Source of the DNA: Bosea vaviloviae
GTDB taxonomy: Bacteria > Pseudomonadota > Alphaproteobacteria > Rhizobiales > Beijerinckiaceae
Direction of reading: 5' to 3'
NCBI RefSeq assembly: GCF_001741865.1
Contig: NZ_CP017147.1
Location: forward strand, 3,711,001-3,775,000
DNA: 64,000 nt
Numbering within the stretch: the first letter of the stretch is position 1; every line of letters begins with the position of its first letter. A model generated the notes under the pieces. It searched no databases. It saw only the letters and a list, made by a program, of their open reading frames with translations, and was not told the DNA's origin. The translations under genes and the position numbers were made by a program. Positions 24,575-32,752 of this stretch are shown piece by piece.

Positions 24575-25093
24575 ATGGAAACGGCTCCCCTGAAGGTCCT
24601 CTTCATCTGCAAGGGCAACCACGCCCGCTCGATCATGGCGGAATCCATCATGCGGCGGCTCGCCGGCGACAAGTTCATGGTCTTTAGCGCCGGAAGCCAA
24701 CCGCAGCCGGAGGTCAGCCCATTTGCCGCTCGGCTGCTGAAATCTTTGAATCACGATATGGCGGGCCTGCATCCCAAGAGCTGGAACGAGTTCGCCCAAG
24801 CTGGCTCGCCAGAGCTCGACTTCGTCTTCACCTTGTCCGAGACCGCAGCCAACGCGGTGCCGCCCGCTTGGCCCGGCAACCCGTTGGCTGCGCTCTGGAC
24901 GCTGCCCGATCCTGCTGCCTTCCAAGGAGATGATGTGCAGAAGGCGCTTGCCTTCGCGGACGCCTACCGCATGCTCAGTAATCGGATCTCGATCTTTTCC
25001 AGCTTGCCGCTGTCAACGCTGCAAGGCATGGCGCTGCAGCACCGTCTCGACGCAATCGGGAAGGACATGGGCAGAAGGGACGACGCGGCGTGA
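24575..25093 (+). CDS. arsC: arsenate-reductase-like LMW phosphatase-fold protein
   Basis: Low-molecular-weight phosphatase-fold protein of 172 residues in the ArsC (pI258) superfamily. The P-loop VLFICKGNHARSIMAESI has the nucleophile Cys12 and Arg18. The FSAGSQPQPEVSPFAARLL region and WTLPDPAAF with the acid Asp follow. Cys12 is the only cysteine in the protein: the TVC..AAGE..CP segment that carries the redox cysteines in thioredoxin-linked ArsC reads FTLSETAANAVPPAWPG here. If it reduces arsenate it must depend on an external thiol, or it has another role. It is the first gene of the + strand ars operon and overlaps the fusion gene by four bases. Confidence 0.8.
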   Translation: METAPLKVLFICKGNHARSIMAESIMRRLAGDKFMVFSAGSQPQPEVSPFAARLLKSLNHDMAGLHPKSWNEFAQAGSPELDFVFTLSETAANAVPPAWPGNPLAALWTLPDPAAFQGDDVQKALAFADAYRMLSNRISIFSSLPLSTLQGMALQHRLDAIGKDMGRRDDAA

Positions 25094-25986
25094 CGCCAGG
25101 ACTTGACGCATCGAGGCTGGATTCTCCCGACGCAGTGGCGCTGCTCGGCGCGCTGGCGCAGCCGACGCGGCTGGAGATCTTCCGCCTGCTCATGCGGTAC
25201 AGCCCGCATGGGCTTGCCGCCGGAGACATCGGTCGGCTGCTGGCCGTGGCGCACAACACCCTGTCGGCCCATCTGGGTGCGCTCGAACAGGTCGGACTGC
25301 TGGCGTCGCGGCGGGAAGGCCGCCACATCATTTTCGCCGCTCAGGCCCCGCGCGCTGACGCGCTGCTCGCCTTCCTCTCCGACGCCTGCTGCAGCGAGAG
25401 GCCAGTGGGATGTGCGCCCGTTTCGCTATCCGTCCCGGCTCGCCGCGAGTTTGTTGCCAGCGAACGCCCCTTGCGCGTGCTCGTGGTCTGCACGGGTAAT
25501 TCGGCCCGCTCGATCATGGCTGAGGCGGTGCTGAACCGAGAAGGGCTCGGGCGGATCCAGGCCTATTCCGCCGGTAGCCGTCCGCAGGAGATGCCTCATC
25601 CGCTGGCTCTCGGCCTGCTTGACGACCTCGGTTATGAGGTCTCGGCGATGCGCTCGAAGTCTTGGGACGAGTTCTTTGGTCCTGCCGCCCCTGAACTCGA
25701 TCTCGTCATCACGGTCTGCGATGACGCGGCCGAAGAGACCTGCCCAGCCTTCCCTGGCGTGCCGATGCGGGTGCATTGGGGACTGGACGATCCTGCGTCG
25801 GTCGCGGGCCCGCAAGCGGCCAAACGTGCCGCCTTCCTGCAGAGCTATCGCGACCTGGCCGCTCGCGTCACGGCCTTCGTGAACTTGCCATTCGAGGAGA
25901 TGCCGCTGCGCGAGCTGGAGCCTGTTCTGACCGCCATCGGCCGAATGGACGGCGCGACCGACAAGTCGCTTGAGCAGGCCGCGTGA
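25090..25986 (+). CDS. ArsR repressor-ArsC arsenate reductase fusion
   Basis: Two-domain protein of 298 residues. Residues about 10-98 are an ArsR winged helix (LLGALAQPTRLEIFRLLMRY; recognition region LLAVAHNTLSAHLGALEQ). C100, C101 and C108 follow, placed like the As(III)-sensing C95/C96/C102 of the Acidithiobacillus ArsR. Residues about 127-285 are an arsenate reductase with P-loop LVVCTGNSARSIMAEAVL (C134, R140), redox cysteines C210 and C218 in VCDDAAEETCPAFPG, and HWGLDDPAS for the acid. The complete cysteine set contrasts with the stand-alone ArsC. The GTG start overlaps the arsC stop (GTGA). It should repress both ars transcripts and also reduce arsenate. Confidence 0.9.
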   Translation: MTPGLDASRLDSPDAVALLGALAQPTRLEIFRLLMRYSPHGLAAGDIGRLLAVAHNTLSAHLGALEQVGLLASRREGRHIIFAAQAPRADALLAFLSDACCSERPVGCAPVSLSVPARREFVASERPLRVLVVCTGNSARSIMAEAVLNREGLGRIQAYSAGSRPQEMPHPLALGLLDDLGYEVSAMRSKSWDEFFGPAAPELDLVITVCDDAAEETCPAFPGVPMRVHWGLDDPASVAGPQAAKRAAFLQSYRDLAARVTAFVNLPFEEMPLRELEPVLTAIGRMDGATDKSLEQAA

Positions 25987-26066
25987 TATCGACAGGTGCC
26001 TTTGCAGCGGACATCTTGAACTTCAGCTGAGGGTCGCAAGCCGTCCGTCCCGCCCCAAATTCCCGT

Positions 26067-27902
26067 CTAAGCCTTCATCTTCACATAGGTTCCCGGGGCC
26101 TCGCCGAGCGCCTCGAGCTTGCCGTCGCCGGGCTGGCGCGCGGGCACGCGCTTTGGCGCCTGCGCCTCGATCCAGGCGAACCAGTGCGGCCACCAGGAGC
26201 CGGGATGCTCGGCCGCCGCCGCGATCCAGTCCTCGTAGCGCCCCAGAGCCGCGCCGCCGGTCCAGTACTGATATTTGACCTTGGCGGGCGGGTTGACCAC
26301 GCCGGCGATATGACCCGAACCCGCCACGACATAATCGACAGGGCCGCCGAAGCATTGCGAGCCGAGGAAGACCGACGGCGCCGGGGCGATATGGTCCTCG
26401 CGCGCGGCCAGATTATAGATCGGGATCGTCACCTTCTTCAGGTCGAGCGTCGTGCCGCCGATGCGCATCTCGCCCTTTGAGAGCTTGTTCTCAAGATAGC
26501 AGTTGCGCAGGTAGAAGGAGTGGTTGGCGGCCGGCATCCGGGTCGAATCGGCGTTCCAGTAGAGCAGGTCGAAGGCGGTCGGGGCCTTGCCCTTGAGATA
26601 GTTGTTGATCGCATAGGACCAGATCAGGTCGTTGGGCCGCAGCATGTTGAAGGCGCCGGCCATGCGCGAGCCGTCGAGATAGCCGCTCTTGGCCATCTTC
26701 TCCTCGACCGCGCGAATCTGGTCCTCGTCGACGAAGACGGATAATTCGCCGGCCTTGGAGAAATCCACCTGCGTCGTGAAGAAGGTGGCGCTGTCGATGC
26801 GCTTGTCTTTTGCTGCCGCCATATAGGCCAAGGAGACGCCGAGCAGCGTGCCGCCGACGCAATAGCCGATCGTGGTGACGCGCTTCTCGCCCGTCGCCTG
26901 TTCGATGGCGTCGAGCGCCGCGAACACGCCCTCGCGCATATAGCTCTCGAAATCCTTGCTGGCGTGGCGCTCGTCGGGGTTGACCCAGGAGATGCAGAAA
27001 ACGGTGAGCCCCTGCGATACGCACCAGCGGATGAAGCTCTTCTCGGCGTTGAGGTCGAGGATGTAGAACTTGTTGATCCAGGGCGGCACGATCAGGAGCG
27101 GGCGCTTCAGCACCTGCTCGGTTGCGGGCGCGTACTGGATCAGCTCCATGATCTCGTTGCGGAAGATCACCTTGCCCGGCGTGGTGGCGATGTTGACGCC
27201 GACCTCGAAGGCATGCGCGTCCGACTGGCGGATCTTGAGCTCGCCCTTGCCGGCCTCGATGTCCTCGGCCAGCATCTTCATGCCGCGCACGAGATTGTCG
27301 CCGTTCTGCCGCAGCGTCTCGCGCAGCAATTCCGGATTGGTCGCCACGAAGTTCGAGGGCGAGAGCGCGCCGGCGATCTGCTTGACGTAGAAACGCGCCT
27401 TCTCGCGCGTATGCGGGTCGATGTCCTCGGTGCGCTCGACCATGTCCTCGGCCCAGCGCGAGCCGATGAGATAGGCCTGCTTGACGAAATCGAACATCGG
27501 ATGCGCCGACCAGTCGGGGTCGTTGAAGCGCGCGTCGCGCTTGTCGGGCTGCGCCACGGGCTCCGCCGCCTCGCCGCTGACGCGCTTCAGCGTGGCGCTC
27601 CACAGGTTGAGGAAGTCGGCGGTGATCGAGGCCTGTGCCTCCATGATCTTGCGCGGATCGCTGACCCAGCGCTCGGCGACTCGGCCAAGCGTCTTGACCA
27701 TCTCGCTGACCTCTTCCGTCGGGCCGGTATTGGCCTCGCCACGCTCGATCGGCTTCAGATAGGCGGCGGTGACCTTGCCGTATTCCTCGACCAGGCGGCC
27801 CATATTCTGCGTGAATTGGTCGAAGTCGGGCGCTAGGGTCTCCGGCGCGGCATCGGGCGAACCGGCGTCCAGTCTCGGCTTGTCGTCCTTCGGCCGATTC
27901 AT
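26067..27902 (-). CDS. phaC: class I poly(3-hydroxyalkanoate) synthase
   Basis: Polymerises hydroxyacyl-CoA into polyester storage granules. It has 611 residues, normal for class I. The N-terminal domain carries DPDWSAHPMFDFVKQAYLIG. The alpha/beta-hydrolase core has the lipase-like box TIGYCVGGTLLGV with nucleophile Cys348, the aspartate in NLAAREDHIAPAPSV and the histidine in VAGSGHIAGVVNPP. The C-terminus is WIEAQAPKRVPARQPGDGK followed by about 20 residues. It is a single gene on this strand. Codons 582-599 recur as a decayed copy at 22067-22120, beyond the ars cassette. Confidence 0.95.
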   Translation of the reverse strand: MNRPKDDKPRLDAGSPDAAPETLAPDFDQFTQNMGRLVEEYGKVTAAYLKPIERGEANTGPTEEVSEMVKTLGRVAERWVSDPRKIMEAQASITADFLNLWSATLKRVSGEAAEPVAQPDKRDARFNDPDWSAHPMFDFVKQAYLIGSRWAEDMVERTEDIDPHTREKARFYVKQIAGALSPSNFVATNPELLRETLRQNGDNLVRGMKMLAEDIEAGKGELKIRQSDAHAFEVGVNIATTPGKVIFRNEIMELIQYAPATEQVLKRPLLIVPPWINKFYILDLNAEKSFIRWCVSQGLTVFCISWVNPDERHASKDFESYMREGVFAALDAIEQATGEKRVTTIGYCVGGTLLGVSLAYMAAAKDKRIDSATFFTTQVDFSKAGELSVFVDEDQIRAVEEKMAKSGYLDGSRMAGAFNMLRPNDLIWSYAINNYLKGKAPTAFDLLYWNADSTRMPAANHSFYLRNCYLENKLSKGEMRIGGTTLDLKKVTIPIYNLAAREDHIAPAPSVFLGSQCFGGPVDYVVAGSGHIAGVVNPPAKVKYQYWTGGAALGRYEDWIAAAAEHPGSWWPHWFAWIEAQAPKRVPARQPGDGKLEALGEAPGTYVKMKA

Positions 27903-28058
27903 GGCGCTTCTTCTCCCGTCGCTTTATTCTGCGGGGCAGCTTAACACTCCCCATTTTGGTCCCATTAAGGACGTAGCCGATATGATTGACAAACAAAAAT
28001 CGACAACGCGCCGGAACCGCTCATGCTGCTCGATCCGCCCAAGCTCTTCGCTGCGCCC

Positions 28059-28502
28059 ATGACGAAATCGATGATCATGCTGCTGGGGCCGGCCATGCTT
28101 GCCCTGTCGCTGGCAGGCTGCGCGGGCGAGGGAGCGGTCAAGACGGTCGCCGAAGTCGCCGGAATGGCCACGACCCCGCAGGAGGCCAAGAGCTTCGTGC
28201 AGCAGAGCCGCCCTGTCGATCCGGCATATATCCCGATCAACAAGACGATCGCCGTCAATCCTTTATGTGCAAGCCCGACTCCGCCGCCGGCCTATACGCC
28301 GACGGGGCAGGCCGCCCGTTTCACGGCTCCAGTACCTGATCTGAAGCCGACCGACCCTTGCAAGCGGCGCGCCGAGTTCAAGCAGATCGAGAGCCAGCTC
28401 GAGGCCAGGCGAATGGCCAATGATGCGGCAGGTTCCCAGGCCGTCTCGCTCGGCAAGGCCTTGCCGGCACCGGCTCCCGCTGCGGCGCAGCCAACGAACT
28501 GA
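28059..28502 (+). CDS. putative lipoprotein, uncharacterised
   Basis: Protein of about 147 residues with a lipoprotein signal: MTKSMIMLLGPAMLALSLAG followed by the lipobox Cys (LAGC). The mature part is Pro/Ala-rich (SPTPPPAYTPTGQAARFTAP, then APAPAAAQPTN at the end), with a short charged stretch KRRAEFKQIESQLEARRM that may be helical. The in-frame ATG at 28023 would add 12 residues before the signal and is less likely. I recognise no domain; similar small lipoproteins occur in rhizobia. It is followed by a weak terminator. Confidence 0.65.
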   Translation: MTKSMIMLLGPAMLALSLAGCAGEGAVKTVAEVAGMATTPQEAKSFVQQSRPVDPAYIPINKTIAVNPLCASPTPPPAYTPTGQAARFTAPVPDLKPTDPCKRRAEFKQIESQLEARRMANDAAGSQAVSLGKALPAPAPAAAQPTN

Positions 28503-28512
28503 GTCGGCATCG

Positions 28513-28531
28513 GCCGGGAAAACCGGCTTTT
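28513..28531 (+). terminator. terminator after the lipoprotein gene
   Basis: Short GCCGG/CCGGC stem with a GAAAA loop followed by TTTT, ten bases after the stop codon. The 5-bp stem makes it a modest candidate. Confidence 0.45.
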
Positions 28532-28663
28532 CCGGAGCGTTCGATTGATTCTTGCGTTTTTAGGGCTGCCCTGACCGAAGATGCGGTGCTAAGCACCCTT
28601 GGCGCAAGGATGATGACTTGCGCGCATCATAAGTCCGCCGTCCTGGCGAGGGATCTGTTCGAT

Positions 28664-29884
28664 ATGGCCGATTTTCATCGCATCAAGCGCTTGCCGCCTT
28701 ACGTTTTCGAACAGGTCAACAAGATCAAGGCAGCCGAGCGCGCCAAGGGCGTCGATATCGTCGATCTCGGCATGGGCAATCCCGACCTGCCGGCCCCAAG
28801 GCACGTCATCGAGAAGCTGGTCGAGACCGCCGGCAAGCCGCGCACCGACCGTTATTCGGCCTCCAAGGGCATCGGCGGCCTGCGTCGTGCCCAGGCGCAT
28901 TATTACGAGCGGCGCTTCGGCGTGAAGCTGAACCCGGACACGCAAGTCGTCGCGACGCTCGGCTCCAAGGAAGGCTTCGCCAATATGGCGCAGGCCATCA
29001 CCGGCCCGGGTGACGTCGTGCTGGTGCCGAATCCGAGCTATCCGATCCACGCCTTCGGCTTCCTGATGGCGGGCGGCGTCATCCGCTCGGTGCCGGCCGA
29101 GCCGACGCCGGCGTTCTTCCCGGCGCTGGAGCGGGCGATCATCCACTCGGTGCCGAAGCCGATCGCGCTCGTCACCTGCTATCCAGCGAATCCGACGGCC
29201 TTCACCGCCTCGCTCGATTTCTATCGCGATCTCGTCGCCTTCGCGAAGAAGCACGAGCTGATCCTGCTCTCCGACCTCGCCTATGCCGAGGTCTATTTCG
29301 ACGACAACAACCCGCCGCCCTCGATGCTGCAGGTGCCGGGTGCGATGGATGTGACGGTCGAGTTCACCTCGATGTCCAAGACCTTCTCGATGGCGGGCTG
29401 GCGCATGGGCTTCGCCGTCGGCAATGAGCGGCTGCTGGCTGCGCTCGCACGCGTAAAATCCTATCTCGACTATGGCGCCTATACGCCGATCCAGGTCGCG
29501 GCGGCGGCCGCCCTGAACGGCCCCGACGATTGCATCCGCGAGATGCGCGAGATCTACCGCAAGCGCCGCGACGCGCTGGTCGAGAGTTTCAGTAAGGCTG
29601 GCTGGGATGTGCCCGTGCCGCAGGCCTCGATGTTCGCCTGGGTGCCGATTCCGGAGAAGTTCCGCCATCTCGGCTCGCTGGAGTTCTCGAAGCTCTTGAT
29701 CGAGAAGGCCGAGGTTGCGGTCGCGCCGGGTATCGGCTTCGGCGAGCATGGCGACGATTTCGTCCGCATCGCCATTGTCGAGAACGAACAGCGCATCCGC
29801 CAGGCGGCCCGCAATGTCGGCCGTTTCCTCAAGACGGCGGACCAGACCCTGCACAACGTCATCCAGATGCCGAAGGCGGGGTGA
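28664..29884 (+). CDS. class I/II aminotransferase (alanine / LL-DAP aminotransferase-like)
   Basis: PLP-dependent aminotransferase of 406 residues, starting MADFHRIKRLPPYVFEQVNK. It shows VDIVDLGMGNPDLPAPRHVI, DRYSASKGIGGLRRAQAHYY, NPSYPIHAFGFLMAGG, LLSDLAYAEVYFDD, and the PLP lysine in FTSMSKTFSMAGWRMGF, with the Arg-containing GDDFVRIAIVENEQRI near the end. This is the AlaC-type group often annotated LL-diaminopimelate aminotransferase in rhizobia and usually found near homoserine dehydrogenase, as here (31335). The ATG at 28664 follows GAGGGA; 26 upstream codons are not conserved in character. Confidence 0.88.
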   Translation: MADFHRIKRLPPYVFEQVNKIKAAERAKGVDIVDLGMGNPDLPAPRHVIEKLVETAGKPRTDRYSASKGIGGLRRAQAHYYERRFGVKLNPDTQVVATLGSKEGFANMAQAITGPGDVVLVPNPSYPIHAFGFLMAGGVIRSVPAEPTPAFFPALERAIIHSVPKPIALVTCYPANPTAFTASLDFYRDLVAFAKKHELILLSDLAYAEVYFDDNNPPPSMLQVPGAMDVTVEFTSMSKTFSMAGWRMGFAVGNERLLAALARVKSYLDYGAYTPIQVAAAAALNGPDDCIREMREIYRKRRDALVESFSKAGWDVPVPQASMFAWVPIPEKFRHLGSLEFSKLLIEKAEVAVAPGIGFGEHGDDFVRIAIVENEQRIRQAARNVGRFLKTADQTLHNVIQMPKAG

Positions 29885-29916
29885 GGGCGTAAGCTCACGG
29901 CTGCTTCCACCCGCGC

Positions 29917-30140
29917 CGTCATTCCGGACAAGCCGCGTCAGCGGCGCTGCTCCGGAATCCATCGAAGCGCGTCATAGTCGGGCTTGACCCGCCCATCTCT
30001 GATTTCAGCTGGCTAGTCACGAGATTCTCGGGGCAAGCCCGAGAATGACGCGCTTCGAGTTCCGGGTCTGTGCAGGGTTTAACCTTGGGCCGGCCAAAGG
30101 CCGGACCCGGTGGCTGCGCCCGGGATGACGGGGAGGGTGT
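29917..30140. repeat. mixed short palindromic repeats
   Basis: A 350-base gap (29885-30233) filled with REP-like units: GTCATTCCGGACAAGCCGCG near 29918, a GTCGGGCTTGACCCGCCCAT unit at about 29977, ATTCTCGGGGCAAGCCCGAG at 30022-30041, and CCGGCCAAAGGCCGGACCCG near 30090. No gene is seen in it. Confidence 0.55.
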
Positions 30141-30233
30141 CAGAGGGGCCGTAAGGACTGGACCGCGTCGCCCAAACATGGGAACCCCTTGGTCGCGGAC
30201 ATTCTCGTCCGGACTTGGACTGAGGCACGCGAG

Positions 30234-30665
30234 ATGTTCAGCAAAGGCCGTCTGATCGGCATCGGCTTCGGCCTGTTCGCGTTGATCTGCCTCGTCGCCA
30301 CCTTTGATTATTCGCGCGGGCGACTGCCCCAGACGGATTCGCCGCTGGTCGCCGATGTGCTGGCCGCGACGATCGCGCGCGATTGCGGCCGGGACGCCAC
30401 CGAGATTGTCACCCGCTATATCCCCCTGGGCACCGAACAGGCGCAGGCCGAGCGTATTCTGGAAACCGTGACCATCGTGCCGCCGAAGCCCTGGTTCTGG
30501 CGCCCCATGATCGAGAACTCGACGGCCTGGGACGGAGCTTCGGTCGAGGCGCTGCGGACGATCAAGGCCACGGCCTTCGGCAACAACCTGCTGCGGATCC
30601 ATCTGAGCTTCGCGGAGAAGAAGGTGAAGCGGATTGCAGCCGAGGTGGTCTGCCGCTTCGAGTGA
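30234..30665 (+). CDS. membrane-anchored protein, uncharacterised
   Basis: Protein of 143 residues starting MFSKGRLIGIGFGLFALICL, a single N-terminal membrane anchor or uncleaved signal, followed by about 115 extracytoplasmic residues without recognisable motifs. The ATG at 30234 has GAGG eight bases upstream and begins the hydrophobic segment directly; 15 in-frame upstream codons lie in repeat-like sequence and are left out. Codon use matches its neighbours. It is flanked on both sides by repeats and has no operon partner. Function unknown. Confidence 0.6.
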   Translation: MFSKGRLIGIGFGLFALICLVATFDYSRGRLPQTDSPLVADVLAATIARDCGRDATEIVTRYIPLGTEQAQAERILETVTIVPPKPWFWRPMIENSTAWDGASVEALRTIKATAFGNNLLRIHLSFAEKKVKRIAAEVVCRFE

Positions 30666-30674
30666 GCGGCTCTC

Positions 30675-30790
30675 CAGAGCGTTTTCAAGCGCAGTGGGCA
30701 CCGGTTCCCTCGCGACAAACGCGAAGCGTTTGCGCGGAGAAAACGCGTCTAAACAAGAGTCATTGAACGATCCAGTTGGATCGGAAATTA
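30675..30790. repeat. ~100-bp palindromic repeat
   Basis: Copy of the main family with AGAGCGTTTTCAAGCGCAGT, a diverged middle (CGACAAACGCGAAGCGTTTG), and the inverted end TTGAACGATCCAGTTGGATC. It immediately precedes the GNAT gene's ribosome-binding site. Confidence 0.7.
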
Positions 30791-30808
30791 CGCCAAGGAG
30801 AACGTCCT

Positions 30809-31273
30809 TTGACGATCGTGGTTCAGCGAGAAAGTCCGGATCAGCCGAGCGTCGTTGATTTCCTCGGGAAGGCGGATGAGCGTTCCTCGGCGCTCTATCC
30901 ATCGCAGAACCGGGTCGGATCGCCCCTGGCCGCGCTGCTGGCGGATAATATTCGTTTTTTCGTCGCAAGGGCGAATGGCAAGGCGTTGGGATGCGGCGGC
31001 TATGCCGTCCTTCCGGATGGCTCGGCCGAAATGAAGCGCCTGTTCGTCGATCCCGATTCGAGAGGGCAGGGCGTCGGTTTCCGGCTCGTCCAGGCGATTG
31101 AGGCTGCTGCTGTGCAGGATGGTGTCCGGCAGATATTCCTGGAGACGGGCGTCAAGTCACATGAGGCCTTGGGCCTCTACCGGCGCATCGGTTTCAAGCA
31201 GTGCGGACCGTTCGGTTCCTATGCCAACGACCCGTTGAGCATCTTCATGGTCAAACCGCTCGAGCCGGCGTGA
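30809..31273 (+). CDS. GNAT family N-acetyltransferase
   Basis: Single-domain GNAT acetyltransferase of 154 residues. It has the acetyl-CoA binding motif A EMKRLFVDPDSRGQGVGFRL (Q/RxxGxG/A as RGQGVG) and motif B in IFLETGVKSHEALGLYRRIG. The start is decided by the AAGGAG at 30795-30800 with a TTG eight bases on (LTIVVQRESPDQ); the frame upstream runs into the palindromic repeat and is not coding. The acceptor is unknown. The next gene on the strand, homoserine dehydrogenase, begins 61 bases downstream, but a shared function is not implied. Confidence 0.82.
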   Translation: MTIVVQRESPDQPSVVDFLGKADERSSALYPSQNRVGSPLAALLADNIRFFVARANGKALGCGGYAVLPDGSAEMKRLFVDPDSRGQGVGFRLVQAIEAAAVQDGVRQIFLETGVKSHEALGLYRRIGFKQCGPFGSYANDPLSIFMVKPLEPA

Positions 31274-31334
31274 ATGGTCGGTGATCCCGACCCTCGCCGT
31301 TGACTCGCGCCTCCCCTCATGCGACCCCGCGCCT

Positions 31335-32681
31335 ATGATCAATGCGCCCCTCTCGACCGCTTCCCAGCCATTGCGCATCGGGCTCGCCGGGCTCGGCACC
31401 GTCGGCGCCTCCGTGCTGCGCATCCTGCGCCGGCAGGAGAATGCGCTCGCCGCCCGCTGCGGCCGCGCCATTCGCGTCACCGCCGTCTCGGCGCGCGACA
31501 GGACCCGGGATCGCGGCGTCGATCTTGCCGGCCTGACCTGGTTCGACGATCCCGTCGCGCTGGCGAAATCCTCCGAGATCGATTGCCTGGTCGAGCTCGT
31601 CGGCGGCTCGGACGGCCCGGCCAAGGCTGCGGTCGAGGCCGCGCTCGCCTCCGGCAAATCGGTCGTCACGGCCAATAAGGCGCTGCTCGCTCATCATGGC
31701 GTGGCGCTGGCGACGCTCGCCGAGGAGCAGGGCGTGGCGCTGGCCTTCGAGGCCTCCTCCGCCGGCGGCATCCCGGTGGTGAAGACGCTGCGCGAGGCTC
31801 TGTCGGGCAACAATGTCACGCGGCTCTATGGCATCCTGAACGGCACCTGCAACTACATCCTCTCGCGCATGGAGATAGAGGGGCTGACCTTCGAGGCCTG
31901 CCTCGCCGACGCCCAGCGCCTGGGCTATGCCGAGGCCGACCCGACCTTTGATGTCGAGGGCTACGATACCGCCCATAAGCTCGCCATCCTGACCAGCCTC
32001 GCATTCGGGACGAAGATCGACGCCGAAGCGATTCATGTCGAAGGCATTTCCTCGATCGCCCCGCTCGACCTGAAGATGGCCGACGAGCTCGGCTACCGGA
32101 TCAAGCTGCTCGGCGTCGCCGAGCGCACCAAGACCGGCATCGAACAGCGCGTGCACCCGACCATGGTGCCGAAATCCTCGGCCATCGCGCAGGTGATGGG
32201 CGTGACCAACGCCGTCACCATCGACGCCGATGCGGTCCGCGAGATCACCCTGGTCGGTCCCGGCGCCGGCGGCGACCCGACAGCCTCGGCCGTCGTCGCC
32301 GATATCGCCGACGTCGCGCGCGGCACGGCGGGCCTGCCTTTCGGCCTGCCCGTGGCGCGGTTGGAAACGCCAACCCGCGCGCCGATGCAGCGGCATGAGG
32401 GCGGCTATTACGTCCGGCTGGCCGTGCTCGACCATCCCGGAGCGGCGGCTGCGATCGCGACCCGCATGGCGGAAGCCGACATCTCGCTCGAAAGCATCGT
32501 CCAGCGCCGTTCGGAGAGCGCCGCCGCGCGCGATCCCTCCGGGCGTTCCGGCGCGCCGGTCCCGGTCGTGCTCATCACTTACGCCACCAGCGAATCCGCG
32601 ATCCGGGCGGCGTTGGAAAAGGTTTCTGCCGACGGCCATATCGCGGAACCGCCGCAAGTCATCCGTATAGAGCGCGAGTAG
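31335..32681 (+). CDS. hom: homoserine dehydrogenase
   Basis: Reduces aspartate semialdehyde to homoserine for threonine and methionine synthesis. It has 448 residues: an NAD(P)-binding domain (LRIGLAGLGTVGASVLRILR), SVVTANKALLAHHG, the catalytic domain with GGIPVVKTLREALSGN, NGTCNYILSRMEIEGLTFEA and GYAEADPTFDVEGYDTAHKL (catalytic Lys/Asp region), and a C-terminal ACT domain (VRLAVLDHPGAAAAIATRMA) for feedback control by threonine. The ATG at 31335 begins MINAPLSTASQPLRI; the 18-codon upstream extension is rejected. metY at 10995 uses the product's O-acetyl ester. Confidence 0.94.
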   Translation: MINAPLSTASQPLRIGLAGLGTVGASVLRILRRQENALAARCGRAIRVTAVSARDRTRDRGVDLAGLTWFDDPVALAKSSEIDCLVELVGGSDGPAKAAVEAALASGKSVVTANKALLAHHGVALATLAEEQGVALAFEASSAGGIPVVKTLREALSGNNVTRLYGILNGTCNYILSRMEIEGLTFEACLADAQRLGYAEADPTFDVEGYDTAHKLAILTSLAFGTKIDAEAIHVEGISSIAPLDLKMADELGYRIKLLGVAERTKTGIEQRVHPTMVPKSSAIAQVMGVTNAVTIDADAVREITLVGPGAGGDPTASAVVADIADVARGTAGLPFGLPVARLETPTRAPMQRHEGGYYVRLAVLDHPGAAAAIATRMAEADISLESIVQRRSESAAARDPSGRSGAPVPVVLITYATSESAIRAALEKVSADGHIAEPPQVIRIERE

Positions 32682-32741
32682 CGAATGGTGAGTGGCGAGT
32701 AGAGTTCCATTCGCCACTCGCTATTCGCCATTCGCCCCCAA
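32682..32741. repeat. inverted repeat of GCGAATGG-type units between hom and glpX
   Basis: GCGAATGGTGAGTGGCGAGT at about 32682-32701 is matched in inverse order by CCATTCGCCACTCGCTATTC and GCCATTCGCC at about 32707-32736. It can form a hairpin just after the hom stop and just before glpX. Confidence 0.55.
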
Positions 32742-32752
32742 GGGAGCCATCC

